The translations under genes were made by a program, and so were the position numbers. A stretch of 64,000 nt of DNA from Rhizobium sp. Pop5 (GTDB lineage Bacteria; Pseudomonadota; Alphaproteobacteria; Rhizobiales; Rhizobiaceae): positions 4,258,501 to 4,322,500 of the forward strand of contig NZ_CP099399.1 of the NCBI RefSeq assembly GCF_024721175.1. Direction: 5' to 3'. Within the stretch, counting starts at the first letter, position 1, and each line of letters opens with the position of its first letter. Positions 47,764-56,437 of the stretch are shown here, in pieces. The notes under the pieces were generated by a model that was given only the letters and a program-made list of their open reading frames with translations, searched no databases and was not told the DNA's origin.

Positions 47764-48114
47764 TCAGCGCTCGAATTTTTCCGAATACATCTCTGGCTTG
47801 AAACCGATCAGCAGCTTGCCCTTCGTCTCCAGCACCGGCCGCTTGATCATCGACGGCTGATCCAGCATCAGCGCGATCGCCTTCTCTCTGGTCAGGTTCT
47901 CCCGATCGGCATCGGGAAGCTTGCGGAAGGTGGTGCCGGCGCGGTTGAGCACCGTATCGAGACCGGCTTCGTCGATCCAGGCTTCCAGATGCGCGCGGTC
48001 GATGCCGAGCGCCTTATAATCGTGAAACTCATAAGCGACGTTGTGCTCTTCCAGCCATCTGCGGGCCTTCTTCATCGTGTCGCAATTCTTGATGCCATAG
48101 ATGGTGACGGCCAT
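47764..48114 (-). CDS. ArsC family (YffB/Spx-like) reductase
   Basis: 116-residue thioredoxin-like protein of the arsenate reductase-like family (YffB group). It has the single catalytic-type Cys in YGIKNCDTMKKARRWLEEH and later IKRPVLETKGKLLIGFKPE, which is diagnostic of YffB. Glutathione-dependent thiol chemistry is inferred from the family. ATG chosen with GGAG upstream. Operon partner of ybaK. Confidence 0.88.
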   Translation of the reverse strand: MAVTIYGIKNCDTMKKARRWLEEHNVAYEFHDYKALGIDRAHLEAWIDEAGLDTVLNRAGTTFRKLPDADRENLTREKAIALMLDQPSMIKRPVLETKGKLLIGFKPEMYSEKFER

Positions 48115-48231
48115 GCCCAATAATCTCCGTGTGATGACAGCGGGATAACATGCGCGCGGACCAGCGCAAACGCCGTTCGCTGTTTTGTCCCTTTCGATCT
48201 GCGCCGAAAACGCGGCGCAAAACCTGCTGCC

Positions 48232-49293
48232 TCAATTCTCCAGCGTGCCTGCCTTGCGCGTGGCCTTGGTGGGGCTGGAGGAAGCGATCTTCATGAGGTC
48301 GCCGCGCCGTCGCACCAGTCGGTAGGACGTCCGGGTCAGGATCAGGCCGTCCTGTGGTGCGGTGAGATCAATGCTGCCGCCCGGCTGCCCGGGTCGGGTG
48401 ACGATCGTCGCCAGAAGGTCGCCTTGTAATATCCTCTCGCCGATATTGCGATGAAAGAGCACGGCTCCGCCTTCGGGAGCGCGGATGATCTCGACATTGT
48501 CGAGCGGCACGGCCGGACCCGAGAATACGACTGCCGCGGTTTCGTCGCTGTGAACGATCCCGCGTGCTGCGAGGAAACGCCAGAGCCCTTCCGCATCCTT
48601 CTTTGCCAGCACAGGATCCACATCGCGTTTGCCCCGCAACTCGACGGTGACGGAGAGTTTGCCGGGCAGTCGAGATCGGCGCTCGCCGGCAATTTCATAC
48701 TTCCAGGCAAAGCCGACGGCCTCTTCGAAGGCCGAGCTTTCGCCATCCGAAAGCAGCACGGCCTCCATGCCGAGTGCAGCCGCGAGATCGCCCGCCTCCG
48801 GCCAGAAAGCCTCGTCGATATAGGCATATTGCAGGGATTCGTCGTCGCAATGCAGGTCGAGAACCAGATCGGCCCCAAGCGCCATATGCAGGAGCTGTCG
48901 CTTCAACCTATCCGTAGCTGGGTAACGATCGAGGTCTTCGATCAGCATGCGTCGGTCGGCAATGGAGATCAGCGGGAAATCGCGATTGAAGTTGGTGCGA
49001 GAACCAAGGTCGAAACGGCCCTGCAGCTCGCCGAAATGCCATTGCGCCGCGCCGATCGGATTGGCCTGCGGCACGATGGTGATATCGCCCGCGATCCCGT
49101 CTTCGCTTTCCGCCTGCCGCAGCCTTTCGCTAAGGAAATGCAGGAGCGCCGTTCCCGGCAGCTCGCCGGCATGAAGGGCCGCCTGGATATAGATCTTTGG
49201 CGCCTCCGGATCGCGGCCGGCAAAACGCAGCACCGGCAATCGCCACTCCGTTCCCGGCGTATCGCCCGGGATGATGATCTCTGAAACGTCCAT
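48232..49293 (-). CDS. Succinylglutamate desuccinylase/aspartoacylase family protein
   Basis: 353-residue zinc-dependent acylase-like protein (AstE/AspA fold). Zinc ligands: His and Glu in ALHAGELPG (residues 39-47) and His in LVLDLHCDDES (around 147). Arg-rich substrate loop NFNRDFP is present. The C-terminal half includes a small beta-barrel (FSGPAVPLDNVEIIRAPEGGAVLF) found in relatives. It cleaves or transfers an N-acyl amino acid, exact substrate unknown. Separated from ybaK operon by about 118 bases. Confidence 0.87.
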   Translation of the reverse strand: MDVSEIIIPGDTPGTEWRLPVLRFAGRDPEAPKIYIQAALHAGELPGTALLHFLSERLRQAESEDGIAGDITIVPQANPIGAAQWHFGELQGRFDLGSRTNFNRDFPLISIADRRMLIEDLDRYPATDRLKRQLLHMALGADLVLDLHCDDESLQYAYIDEAFWPEAGDLAAALGMEAVLLSDGESSAFEEAVGFAWKYEIAGERRSRLPGKLSVTVELRGKRDVDPVLAKKDAEGLWRFLAARGIVHSDETAAVVFSGPAVPLDNVEIIRAPEGGAVLFHRNIGERILQGDLLATIVTRPGQPGGSIDLTAPQDGLILTRTSYRLVRRRGDLMKIASSSPTKATRKAGTLEN

Positions 49294-49367
49294 GCTGTCT
49301 TCGCTCCCGTCTGCAATTCCGAACAGGTCTTCCGAGCTTTATGCGCGGAAATTGCGCGAGTGCAAGC

Positions 49368-49937
49368 TCAGCCGAGCAGCGGCCAGCGATCGACGATCCG
49401 GTGTTCGGTTTTTCCGAGCAGGCTGTGGATCAGCAGGAATTCATGCGCCATCCATGAAACCGGCGCGTCGAGGGTCGTCGGCGGCACGGTCTTGCGGTCG
49501 TAGAGCAGCGTCATATGCGGCGTGAAGCTGCGGCTGATATTGTGTGGCAATCCCGTATTGTGCATGCCGACGCCCAGCTGGACATGCAGGCGCATAAGCG
49601 GCTTCCGCTCACCTTCACCGCAAAGTACGAGCGGCCGTGCCTTGCCCTCCCGTCGAAAGCTCATGATCCTGTCGAACCTGATCTCGATCGGCGCGCCCTC
49701 GACCGTGGCGCCTGCCTGGCGTGCAGCAAACACTGTGTCCTCCGGCAGTTCGTCATAGTCGCCGACAGCGATAACGCTCACATGCAGTGTCGAAAGGCGC
49801 GGTTTTGCGGAAAGGGAGAAAGTTTCGCCATGGCCATCGGCGATCGCCGCCACCTGCCGCTCGATGGTCGAGGGAGGACGGAGAGCGAAGAACGCGATGT
49901 CCGCCGCTGCTCCGCCGTCCAGGCTGGCTTGGGCCAT
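49368..49937 (-). CDS. 2'-5' RNA ligase/cyclic phosphodiesterase family protein
   Basis: 189-residue 2H phosphoesterase, with the two His-x-Ser/Thr motifs: LHVSV (residues 51-55) and FTPHMTLLY near residue 140. Related bacterial ThpR/LigT acts on 2'-5' RNA bonds. The start is uncertain: this ATG lacks a ribosome site. An ATG 28 bases upstream, in another frame, begins MNQIPFDFGHG, which looks like the usual N-terminus of rhizobial members; one indel near 49935 would join them. Confidence 0.85.
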   Translation of the reverse strand: MAQASLDGGAAADIAFFALRPPSTIERQVAAIADGHGETFSLSAKPRLSTLHVSVIAVGDYDELPEDTVFAARQAGATVEGAPIEIRFDRIMSFRREGKARPLVLCGEGERKPLMRLHVQLGVGMHNTGLPHNISRSFTPHMTLLYDRKTVPPTTLDAPVSWMAHEFLLIHSLLGKTEHRIVDRWPLLG

Positions 49938-50133
49938 GGCCGAAGTCGAAGGGAATCTGGTTCATGGGCTGTCAGGTCGTCGTCGCCCGCCTCATCGTTC
50001 CAAAAGAACAACGAAAGATATCCCGAAAGCCTGGAATATCAAGAACAGAAATAGAACGTTCGCGCAAGAAACGGGTTGAAACTGCAGCCGCCCCGTACGA
50101 TTTTGAGGATACTTGAAACGCGGAGGCTATGTC

Positions 50134-50697
50134 ATGGCTGAGACAAGGCACCACTATCTCATCTTCGAAATTGCGGGCGGCTTTTGCGGCATCGCCTGGA
50201 GCGACGCCGGCATTGTTCGTTTCCAGCTGCCGACAAAGACGGCGGAGGCTACCGAGCGGCTGCTTCTGCGCCGTCTGCCCGATGGTGAGCCGGGCGCGCC
50301 CACGCCTCAGGTTCTCAAGACCGTCGCGGCGGTGAAACGCTACTTCCAGGGTGAGGAAACGGATTTTTCCGAGGTCGAACTCGATCTCGCCGGCCAGGAT
50401 GCCTTCTTCAAGGATATTTATGCGGCCGCGCGGCGCGTCGGCTGGGGCCACACGACAACCTACGGCGCGCTGGCGAAAGAACTCGGCGTCGGGCCGGAAG
50501 CCGCCCGTGATGTTGGCCAGGCGATGGCGAAGAACCCCGTCGCCCTGATCATCCCCTGCCACCGGGTGCTGGCCGCCGGCGGCAAGATCGGCGGCTTCTC
50601 CGCTCCCGGCGGCTCGTCGTCGAAGGCCCGGATGCTGGAGCTCGAAGGCGTCCAGCTCGGCCCGCCGCCGCCCGCCCAGCAGTCGCTGGGCTTCTAG
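50134..50697 (+). CDS. ogt: Methylated-DNA-protein-cysteine S-methyltransferase
   Basis: 187-residue DNA repair protein removing alkyl groups from O6-guanine. The acceptor cysteine is Cys142 in IIPCHRVLAAGGKIGGFSAPGG. The helix-turn-helix TYGALAKELGVGPEAARDVGQAMAKNP precedes it. Slightly longer N-domain than minimal Ogt. The ATG after CGGAGGCTATGTC is chosen over a TTG seven codons before. Confidence 0.93.
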   Translation: MAETRHHYLIFEIAGGFCGIAWSDAGIVRFQLPTKTAEATERLLLRRLPDGEPGAPTPQVLKTVAAVKRYFQGEETDFSEVELDLAGQDAFFKDIYAAARRVGWGHTTTYGALAKELGVGPEAARDVGQAMAKNPVALIIPCHRVLAAGGKIGGFSAPGGSSSKARMLELEGVQLGPPPPAQQSLGF

Positions 50698-50717
50698 GCG
50701 ACGGCGATAGCTGATCC

Positions 50718-51452
50718 TCAATGCGGGCTGGCCGTCGGCCGGATGATGATCTCGCTGACATCGACGTCGTCAGGCCGGCTGATGGCATAGAGGATCGACT
50801 TGGCGACGGCCTCGGCACTGATCGTGATCGCCCTGAATGCCTTCATCGCATCCCGCGCCGTCGGATCGGTGATCGTGTCGGCCAGTTCCGATGTTGTGGT
50901 GCCGGGAGAGATGACGGTCACGCGGATGCGATCGGTTTCCTGGCGCAGCCCGTCCGAGATCGCGCGGACGGCGAATTTTGTCGCGCAATAGACGGCGGCT
51001 GTTGGAGAGACGCTATGGCCGCCGATCGAAGACAGGTTGACGATCTGCCCCGATCCCTGCGCCTTCATGATCGGAAGAGCCGCCGCGATACCGTAGAGAA
51101 CGCCCTTGATGTTGACGTCGACCATTCGGTCCCACTCGTCGACCTTGAGGGCGTCAAGCGGAGAGAGCGGCATGACGCCGGCATTGTTGACGATCACATC
51201 GAGCCGGCCGAATTCGGATCTGGCGAAACCGGTGAAGGCCTCCACCTGCGAGCAATCGGTGACGTCGAGCTTTCGAAAGCGTACGTTGCCGCCCCCGGTC
51301 TCGATTTCAGCGGCGAGCGCTTCCAGGCGGTCGGTGCGGCGCGCGCCGATCACGAGATGAGCGCCGGCGGCGGCCAGCACCTTTGCCGCTGCCTCACCAA
51401 TGCCGCTGCTGGCGCCGGTAATGGCAATGACTTTTCCGTTGATGTCGGACAT
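50718..51452 (-). CDS. Short-chain dehydrogenase/reductase (SDR)
   Basis: 244-residue classical SDR. Cofactor loop ITGASSGIGEAAAK (10-23), NNAG, catalytic Ser in LSSIGG, and Tyr-x3-Lys in YCATK. Very similar in size and sequence type to clavaldehyde/DltE-like SDRs. It lies 20 bases from the convergent ogt stop. A second SDR is upstream, but separated by 59 bases and not obviously coupled. Confidence 0.9.
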   Translation of the reverse strand: MSDINGKVIAITGASSGIGEAAAKVLAAAGAHLVIGARRTDRLEALAAEIETGGGNVRFRKLDVTDCSQVEAFTGFARSEFGRLDVIVNNAGVMPLSPLDALKVDEWDRMVDVNIKGVLYGIAAALPIMKAQGSGQIVNLSSIGGHSVSPTAAVYCATKFAVRAISDGLRQETDRIRVTVISPGTTTSELADTITDPTARDAMKAFRAITISAEAVAKSILYAISRPDDVDVSEIIIRPTASPH

Positions 51453-51511
51453 TTCAAGCTCCTTTTCTGTGGTTGCCGGACGCCGCGGCGCGAGGCTAAG
51501 GGTTCGGTGAT

Positions 51512-52354
51512 TCAGGTGGGAAAATCGGTGCTGCGGCTCGTTTCCGCCCAGGCGTCGAAGTTTGCGCGCAGCGCATCGAGCCGCTCGCGAGCGATCTTCA
51601 GGGCGGCTGTTCCAAGCAGCAGGCGCAGCGGCGGCTCGTCCGCCTCAAACGCCGAAATGATGGCGGTCGCCGCGCGTGCGGGATCGCCGGGCTGATTGCC
51701 GGAGACCGAACGGGTGGCCTGACGTCGCTTGCCAGATGTCTCGGCGTAATCGCCGATGATCATTCTGGACTCTACCATCGACCGGCCGGCCCAATCCGTG
51801 CGGAAGGCACCCGGCTCGATGATCGTCACCTTGATGCCGAGCGGCTTGACCTCATGGGAGAGGGATTCCGACAAGGCTTCGACCGCGAACTTGGTGGCAT
51901 GGTAGTACCCTGTCGCAGCGAAGGCGATGAGCCCGCCGAGCGAAGAAATATTGAAGATATGCCCGCGCCGGCGTGCCCGCATGCCCGGCAGCACATGCTT
52001 GGTAACGCCGATCAGTCCAAAGACATTGGTCTCGAATTGGGCGCGTATTTCCGCATCCTCGCCCTCTTCGATGGCTGCGAGATAGCCATAGCCGGCATTG
52101 TTGACGAGGACGTCGATGGCGCCGAAATGCGTCTCGGCGTCGTGAACCGCATTGGCAATGGAGCGGGCATCGGTCACGTCGAGCGCAAGGGTAAGCGCAC
52201 GGTCTCCGTGCTCTGTTTGCATATCCGTCAGGGTCTCGTGCCTGCGCGCCGTGATGGCGGCGCGCCAGCCGCGTGCCAGAACAGCTTCGGCAAGTGCCCG
52301 GCCGAGGCCGGACGATGCGCCGGTGATGAACCAGATGGGTGTCGTGGAAGACAT
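51512..52354 (-). CDS. Short-chain dehydrogenase/reductase (SDR)
   Basis: 280-residue SDR. Motifs: FITGASSGLGRALAEAV (near the N-terminus), NNAGYGYL, SSLGG, and catalytic YHATK, followed by IEPGAFRTDWAGRSM. A longer C-terminal region (ADEPPLRLLLGTAALKIARERL) is characteristic of a bacterial branch. ATG after AAGGATGACGATC. Sits after the Atu4866 gene on the same strand; both are divergent from a LysR regulator that may control them. Confidence 0.88.
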   Translation of the reverse strand: MSSTTPIWFITGASSGLGRALAEAVLARGWRAAITARRHETLTDMQTEHGDRALTLALDVTDARSIANAVHDAETHFGAIDVLVNNAGYGYLAAIEEGEDAEIRAQFETNVFGLIGVTKHVLPGMRARRRGHIFNISSLGGLIAFAATGYYHATKFAVEALSESLSHEVKPLGIKVTIIEPGAFRTDWAGRSMVESRMIIGDYAETSGKRRQATRSVSGNQPGDPARAATAIISAFEADEPPLRLLLGTAALKIARERLDALRANFDAWAETSRSTDFPT

Positions 52355-52412
52355 GATCGTCATCCTTTCCGGCCGCCAGGTGCGGCCTGTAATGTTGCAC
52401 ACCGGCGGCATG

Positions 52413-52637
52413 TTATTTGCGCCGAAGCACCATACCGGCGTGATGGAGCGTATTGCCGTCGGCGGTGAAGCCGGTGTCGTCCCAGTATTCGATGTGGCTG
52501 CCGGTGACTTCGTAGCGGCCTTGGTGGGCGCTCTCTCGGCTGCCGCGTGCCTCGTCGTAGCGGCCGCTGGGCAGAAGTTCGTGGCGGATGCGGCCGTCGT
52601 CCGTGACCCACATGCCGATATAGGGATGTTGTTGCAT
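52413..52637 (-). CDS. Atu4866 family small protein
   Basis: 74-residue protein of the Atu4866 family, a small beta-rich fold known from Agrobacterium. Recognised by YIGMWVTDDGRIRHELLPSGRYDEARG and EYWDDTGFTADGNTLHHAGMVL. Binding or catalytic role not known; the family is often next to SDR genes and LysR regulators, as here. It is divergent from LysR with about 118 bases between starts. Confidence 0.85.
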   Translation of the reverse strand: MQQHPYIGMWVTDDGRIRHELLPSGRYDEARGSRESAHQGRYEVTGSHIEYWDDTGFTADGNTLHHAGMVLRRK

Positions 52638-52755
52638 GGTGTTCTCGCTTACTGCTCCCTCGCAGGGATGGTGTCGCTGACGACAGGAAGATAGCGATCT
52701 CAATCCGCGTGATTAAGTTGCCAATCCGAGATGCCTTGGTTAGAAGTGCTAACCA

Positions 52756-53652
52756 ATGGCCGATGATCTCGAAGGCATTTCAGTTTTCCTTGCCGTGGCG
52801 GAGGCGCGGAACTTCCGCCTGGCCGGCGAACGGCTCGGCGTCACCCGCTCCGCCGTCAGTCAGGCCCTGCAGCGCCTCGAGGATCGGCTCGGCGTCGCCC
52901 TGGTCCAACGCACCACGCGCAGCGTCAACCTCACCGAAGCCGGCGAAGTGTTCCTCGATACCGTTCGTCCCTCGGTCCGGCAGGTCAGGGATGCTATGCA
53001 GACGGTGCGGGAAATGCAGGCGCGTCCAAGCGGCCTGTTGCGGATCACGGTATCCTCGATCGCAGAAAGCTTCCTGTCCGGCACATTGCTCGCCGGCTTC
53101 ATCGAAGCCTGCCCGGACATCAAACTCGATATCACCATCACCGATGAGGAATTCGATATCGTGGAGGCCGGCTTCGATGCCGGTGTCCGGCTCGGCGAGG
53201 TGATCGAGCAGGACATGATCGCAATTTCAGTCTCCAAGCCACAGCGGCAATGCCCAGTCGCGTCTCCCGCTTATCTCAAGCGCCGCGGCCATCCCACCCA
53301 TCCCCGTGACCTGCAGAACCACGCCTGCATCGGCTGGCGGCCGCGCCCCGACACGGCGCCTTATCGCTGGGAATTCACCGAAAACGACCGCGACTTTGAC
53401 GTCGCCGTCGATCCGGCCGTGACGACCAACGACATGGGAATGATGATCCGCATGGCCTGTGCGGGAGCCGGTATCACCTTCGGCATGGTGGAAACCTTCC
53501 AGCCTTATTTCGATCGCGGGGACCTCGTGCCACTGCTGGAAGATTTCTGTCCGCCCTTTCCGGGTTTTTACCTCTACTATCCCAGACGCCAGAGGCAGCC
53601 GCTGAAGCTGCGTGCGCTGGTCGATTACCTGCGGAAGGTGGAGGGGCGATGA
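52756..53652 (+). CDS. LysR family transcriptional regulator
   Basis: 298-residue LysR protein. DNA-binding helix: RNFRLAGERLGVTRSAVSQALQRLEDRLGVALVQRTTRSV (residues 18-56), with effector domain LRITVSSIAESFLSGTLLAGF. Divergent from the Atu4866-SDR pair, which it probably controls. Its 3' end overlaps the end of the TetR gene by 28 bases. Confidence 0.93.
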   Translation: MADDLEGISVFLAVAEARNFRLAGERLGVTRSAVSQALQRLEDRLGVALVQRTTRSVNLTEAGEVFLDTVRPSVRQVRDAMQTVREMQARPSGLLRITVSSIAESFLSGTLLAGFIEACPDIKLDITITDEEFDIVEAGFDAGVRLGEVIEQDMIAISVSKPQRQCPVASPAYLKRRGHPTHPRDLQNHACIGWRPRPDTAPYRWEFTENDRDFDVAVDPAVTTNDMGMMIRMACAGAGITFGMVETFQPYFDRGDLVPLLEDFCPPFPGFYLYYPRRQRQPLKLRALVDYLRKVEGR

Positions 53653-54302
53653 CGCTCGGGGGAACCATCGCTACCGTATGACGCGAGGAACATGCGCACG
53701 CCGGCTGCGGCATGACGTTGAAGCTCCGCCGGTTTCGGAATGGCGCCGTCGCCCAGGAGCATGGCACGGTTCAGCGGTTCGCCCATGATTAACCAGTTGA
53801 ATTGCGAAGCCGCAACGCCCGGATCATCAATCGTCAACAAACCGCGATCGGCCAGGCGTTTGAGCGTCACGGCGAACGCCGCCATTGCGCGTTTGGGGCC
53901 GCCGTCAAAGAGGGCCTTTGCCAATTCGGGGAAGCGGTCGACCTCGCCAATGACCAGGCGACGCAATTGCATCACGCGCGGCGTCAGCACGATGGCAAGC
54001 TGCCGGTTCGCATAACGCTGGAGATAATCAGCAACGTCTTCGCCCTCAGCCAGATCAGGCGTTTCATTGTGGACGCCGTCGCTTGCCTGGTTGGTCATGC
54101 TGCTCACGATCTCCACGAACAGCGTCTCCTTGCTTGGAAAGTTTTTGTAGACCGTCTGTTTCGACACTGCCGCAAGCGCTGCGATCTCGTCCATGTTGGT
54201 GGCCAGGTAGCCTTTTTGCAGAAACGTTTCCGTGGCTGCTTTGAGGATGGCTTGCCGCTTCTGCGCTGACCGGTCCGACGATTTGAGCCCTTCCGTGGCC
54301 AT
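53625..54302 (-). CDS. TetR/AcrR family transcriptional regulator
   Basis: 225-residue regulator. The N-terminal helix-turn-helix is RQAILKAATETFLQKGYLATNMDEIAALAAVSKQTVYKNFPSKETLF (17-63). The C-terminal ligand domain resembles the TetR_C_7/YbjK group. It is divergent from the VOC-GFA pair, with a 15-base near-palindrome between, and probably represses that operon and itself. Confidence 0.93.
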   Translation of the reverse strand: MATEGLKSSDRSAQKRQAILKAATETFLQKGYLATNMDEIAALAAVSKQTVYKNFPSKETLFVEIVSSMTNQASDGVHNETPDLAEGEDVADYLQRYANRQLAIVLTPRVMQLRRLVIGEVDRFPELAKALFDGGPKRAMAAFAVTLKRLADRGLLTIDDPGVAASQFNWLIMGEPLNRAMLLGDGAIPKPAELQRHAAAGVRMFLASYGSDGSPERHRPSTFRR

Positions 54303-54333
54303 AAGCTTGTTCCCCTATCCGTTGACTCACAGT

Positions 54334-54348
54334 ACTGGACGGTCTAGT
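54334..54348. promoter_or_regulatory. TetR-type operator before the VOC gene
   Basis: ACTGGAC-G-GTCTAGT: 7-base arms, 6 of 7 positions complementary. It lies 31 bases from the TetR start and 35 from the VOC start, a position that would block both promoters. Confidence 0.6.
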
Positions 54349-54383
54349 TTGATTCAAGCGCAAATCCGACAGGAGCATCAATC

Positions 54384-54749
54384 ATGTACGTCCAGTTTGC
54401 CGAACTTCCGGTGTTCGACCAAGATCGAGCCAAGGCATTTTACGTGGATGCCTTTGACTGCCAGGTAGCCGCCGACCAGCCCATGGGCAAGGACGGCTGG
54501 AGGTGGATCGAACTCCGGTTCGCTGGCGCGGAAACGACATTGCATTTCCTCAGACGCGGGAATGAGGCTCGTTCCAATGAGCCTGTTCTTGTCTTTGTGG
54601 ATGATGATGTCGAGGCCACCGTCGAGAGACTCAAATCGCGAAATGTCGAAATCGTGTCAGAACCACAAAGGGCGCCTTGGCAACCGGGACGCACCATTGC
54701 GGAATTTCGGGACAGCGAAGGCAACCGCATCATGATCGCCAGCCGATGA
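54384..54749 (+). CDS. VOC family (glyoxalase/bleomycin resistance-type) protein
   Basis: 121-residue single-domain VOC protein with paired beta-alpha-beta-beta-beta units: FAELPVFDQDRAKAFYVDAFDCQVAAD, then RWIELRFAGAETTLHFL, and the C-terminal FRDSEGNRIMI. Possible metal ligands are the Glu in WIELRF and the one in AEFRD; a glyoxalase or dioxygenase reaction is possible, but not certain. Overlaps the GFA gene by 4 bases (ATGA). Confidence 0.87.
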   Translation: MYVQFAELPVFDQDRAKAFYVDAFDCQVAADQPMGKDGWRWIELRFAGAETTLHFLRRGNEARSNEPVLVFVDDDVEATVERLKSRNVEIVSEPQRAPWQPGRTIAEFRDSEGNRIMIASR

Positions 54750-55255
54750 TATCAAATCCCCACCTGACCGCGTCTTGTTCGTGTGGCAGGGTCGAGCTCA
54801 AAGTGTTCGGCGCGCCAATCGTCAGCAACGTCTGCTACTGCGACGATTGTCAGAAGGGCTCGCACCAAATCGAGGAACTACCTGGTGCAGGCCCCGTAGG
54901 CGATCCTGATGGTGGAACGGCCTATGTCCTTTACCGAAAAGACCGCATCGAATGCTCAACCGGGAGCGCGCTCTTAAAAAACTACAAGCTCAAAGAGAAT
55001 TCGGCGACCAACAGGGTTGTCGCAACCTGCTGCAATTCGGCAATGTACATGAGCTTCGACAAGGGCCCGTTCTGGGTTTCGGCATACAGGGCTCGGTTCC
55101 GAGGAGACCTGCCACCCTTGCGGATGCGAATCTGCACGAAGTTCAAGCCCGACGACGTCATCCTTCCGAATGACCTCCCGAGCTATCGAGGTTACCCCTT
55201 GCGGTTCATGGCAAGGCTTTTGGCCTCGGGGGCCGCAATGTTATTGGGTCGTTGA
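54746..55255 (+). CDS. GFA family-like zinc protein
   Basis: 169-residue divergent GFA/CENP-V protein. N-terminal CSCGRVEL and CYCDDCQ cysteines match the zinc sites; the third pair is represented by CC in VVATCCNSA instead of C-x2-C. The extended C-terminus (DLPSYRGYPLRFMARLLA) is absent from typical members. Translationally coupled to VOC. Less conserved than the copy at 14160-14612. Confidence 0.75.
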   Translation: MISNPHLTASCSCGRVELKVFGAPIVSNVCYCDDCQKGSHQIEELPGAGPVGDPDGGTAYVLYRKDRIECSTGSALLKNYKLKENSATNRVVATCCNSAMYMSFDKGPFWVSAYRARFRGDLPPLRMRICTKFKPDDVILPNDLPSYRGYPLRFMARLLASGAAMLLGR

Positions 55256-55446
55256 ACTTCGGCTGCCCGCCTCGCCGATCCGCGGCGTGCTGGGCAACCA
55301 TAGTCGGCGCCGATCGGTCGATTCTCGATCTTCGTTCGACGGGCCATTGAATGCGTTGACGAAAAAAATCTCCGTCTCGTTGGCGCGCCAAGATTGCGGG
55401 CGGCTGACCGCAATCTTGCCTTGCATGCCGCCAATTCGTGCGCTAC

Positions 55447-55470
55447 ATACTGAACCAAATGGTTCAGTAT
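55447..55470. promoter_or_regulatory. Palindromic operator overlapping the ArsR start codon
   Basis: ATACTGAACCA-AA-TGGTTCAGTAT: two perfect 11-base arms with a 2-base centre. The ATG of the ArsR gene (55459) lies inside the site, so the first codons (ATG GTT CAG TAT) encode half of the operator. A leaderless or very short-leader transcript is implied. Confidence 0.8.
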
Positions 55471-55821
55471 TCTAGACCCCGTCTCGATGCCTCATTCGCT
55501 GCGCTGTCGGACGCCACCCGACGCGGCGTGTTGGAGCAACTCGGACGTGCAGACGCTTCGATCACGGAGCTTGCCGAGAAGTTCCACATGACCCTCACGG
55601 GCATGAAGAAGCACGTCGGCGTCTTGGAGCAGGCGGGACTCGTCACTACGGAGAAGGTCGGGCGCGTGCGGACCTGCAAGCTCGGCCTACGCGGACTGGA
55701 GGAAGAGGCGGCGTGGATCGAGAGCTATCGCCAGCTCTGGGACGCACGCTTCGATGAGTTGGACAAGATTGTCGAGGAGTTGAAACGGAAGGAGAAAGTC
55801 GATGGACCAGGGAAGAGATAA
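55459..55821 (+). CDS. ArsR family transcriptional regulator
   Basis: 120-residue winged-helix repressor. Helix-turn-helix ITELAEKFHMTLTGMKKHVGVLEQAGLVTTEKVGRVRTC; the N-terminal YSRPRLDASFAALSDATRRGVLEQL is the family hallmark. No clear metal-binding cysteines, so it is probably not a metal sensor. Adjacent SRPBCC gene overlaps by 20 bases; this ArsR-SRPBCC pair is a common transcription/detoxification unit. Start inside its own operator. Confidence 0.92.
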   Translation: MVQYSRPRLDASFAALSDATRRGVLEQLGRADASITELAEKFHMTLTGMKKHVGVLEQAGLVTTEKVGRVRTCKLGLRGLEEEAAWIESYRQLWDARFDELDKIVEELKRKEKVDGPGKR

Positions 55822-56320
55822 TGAATCCAAACCCATGAGTAGCGACACGACAGTCGAACGGAAGTCCGATCGTGAGCTCGTCGTTACGCGGACCTTCAAC
55901 GGCCAGGTGCGCATCGTGTTCGAAGCGTGGACCAAACCCGAGCTGTTCATGCGGTGGTGGGCGCCGAAGTCGATGGGAGTGCCCATACTTTCCTGCGAGA
56001 TGGATATTCGTACCGGAGGCGGGTATCGTATCGAGTTCGGCCACGATCCCTCGGAGGCTTGGGCATTCTTCGGTAAGTACATCGAAGTGATACCGAACGT
56101 GCGCCTCGTCTGGACGAATGAGGAAAGTGACGGTGGCGCCGTAACCACGGTGACCTTCGAGGAACAAGGCGACAAGACGCTGCTGGTCCTGCACGAACTT
56201 TATCCCTCGAAGGAAGCTCTCGACGAGGCCATCGCCGGGATGGAGGGTGGCCTGCCCGAGCAGTTCGAGCAGTTGGACGAGCTTCTCGTCATCCTGGGCG
56301 CGAGCGCCGGAGGGTCATGA
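55802..56320 (+). CDS. SRPBCC/AHSA1 family protein
   Basis: 172-residue START-like ligand-binding domain (AHSA1 type). Segments: VVTRTFNGQVRIVFEAWTKPELFMRWWAPKSMG, GGGYRIEF, WTNEESDGGAVTTVTFEEQGDKTLL and EGGLPEQFEQLDELL. It should bind a small hydrophobic molecule. Start at the ATG after GGAAGGAGAAAGTCG overlaps the ArsR stop; an ATG 11 codons on is also possible. Confidence 0.9.
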   Translation: MDQGRDNESKPMSSDTTVERKSDRELVVTRTFNGQVRIVFEAWTKPELFMRWWAPKSMGVPILSCEMDIRTGGGYRIEFGHDPSEAWAFFGKYIEVIPNVRLVWTNEESDGGAVTTVTFEEQGDKTLLVLHELYPSKEALDEAIAGMEGGLPEQFEQLDELLVILGASAGGS

Positions 56321-56413
56321 CGCGCCTCAGATATTGAGGGGCGAACGGGAACGAGGTTCAGACGGCGACGAAAATTGCCGCCGAAACTAGGCTATTGCCC
56401 CCGTTCGTGTCCC

Positions 56414-56434
56414 TCACTCCCACTCGATTGTTCG
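56414..56434 (-). other. guaA 3'-end-like remnant, possible attachment site
   Basis: Reads Arg-Thr-Ile-Glu-Trp-Glu-stop on the minus strand; Thr-Ile-Glu-Trp-Glu-stop is the invariant C-terminus of GMP synthase (GuaA). No other part of guaA is present. Short copies of a guaA 3' end are left by genomic islands that integrate there. Island direction would be to the right, toward the hipBA cluster. Confidence 0.5.
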
Positions 56435-56437
56435 AAG

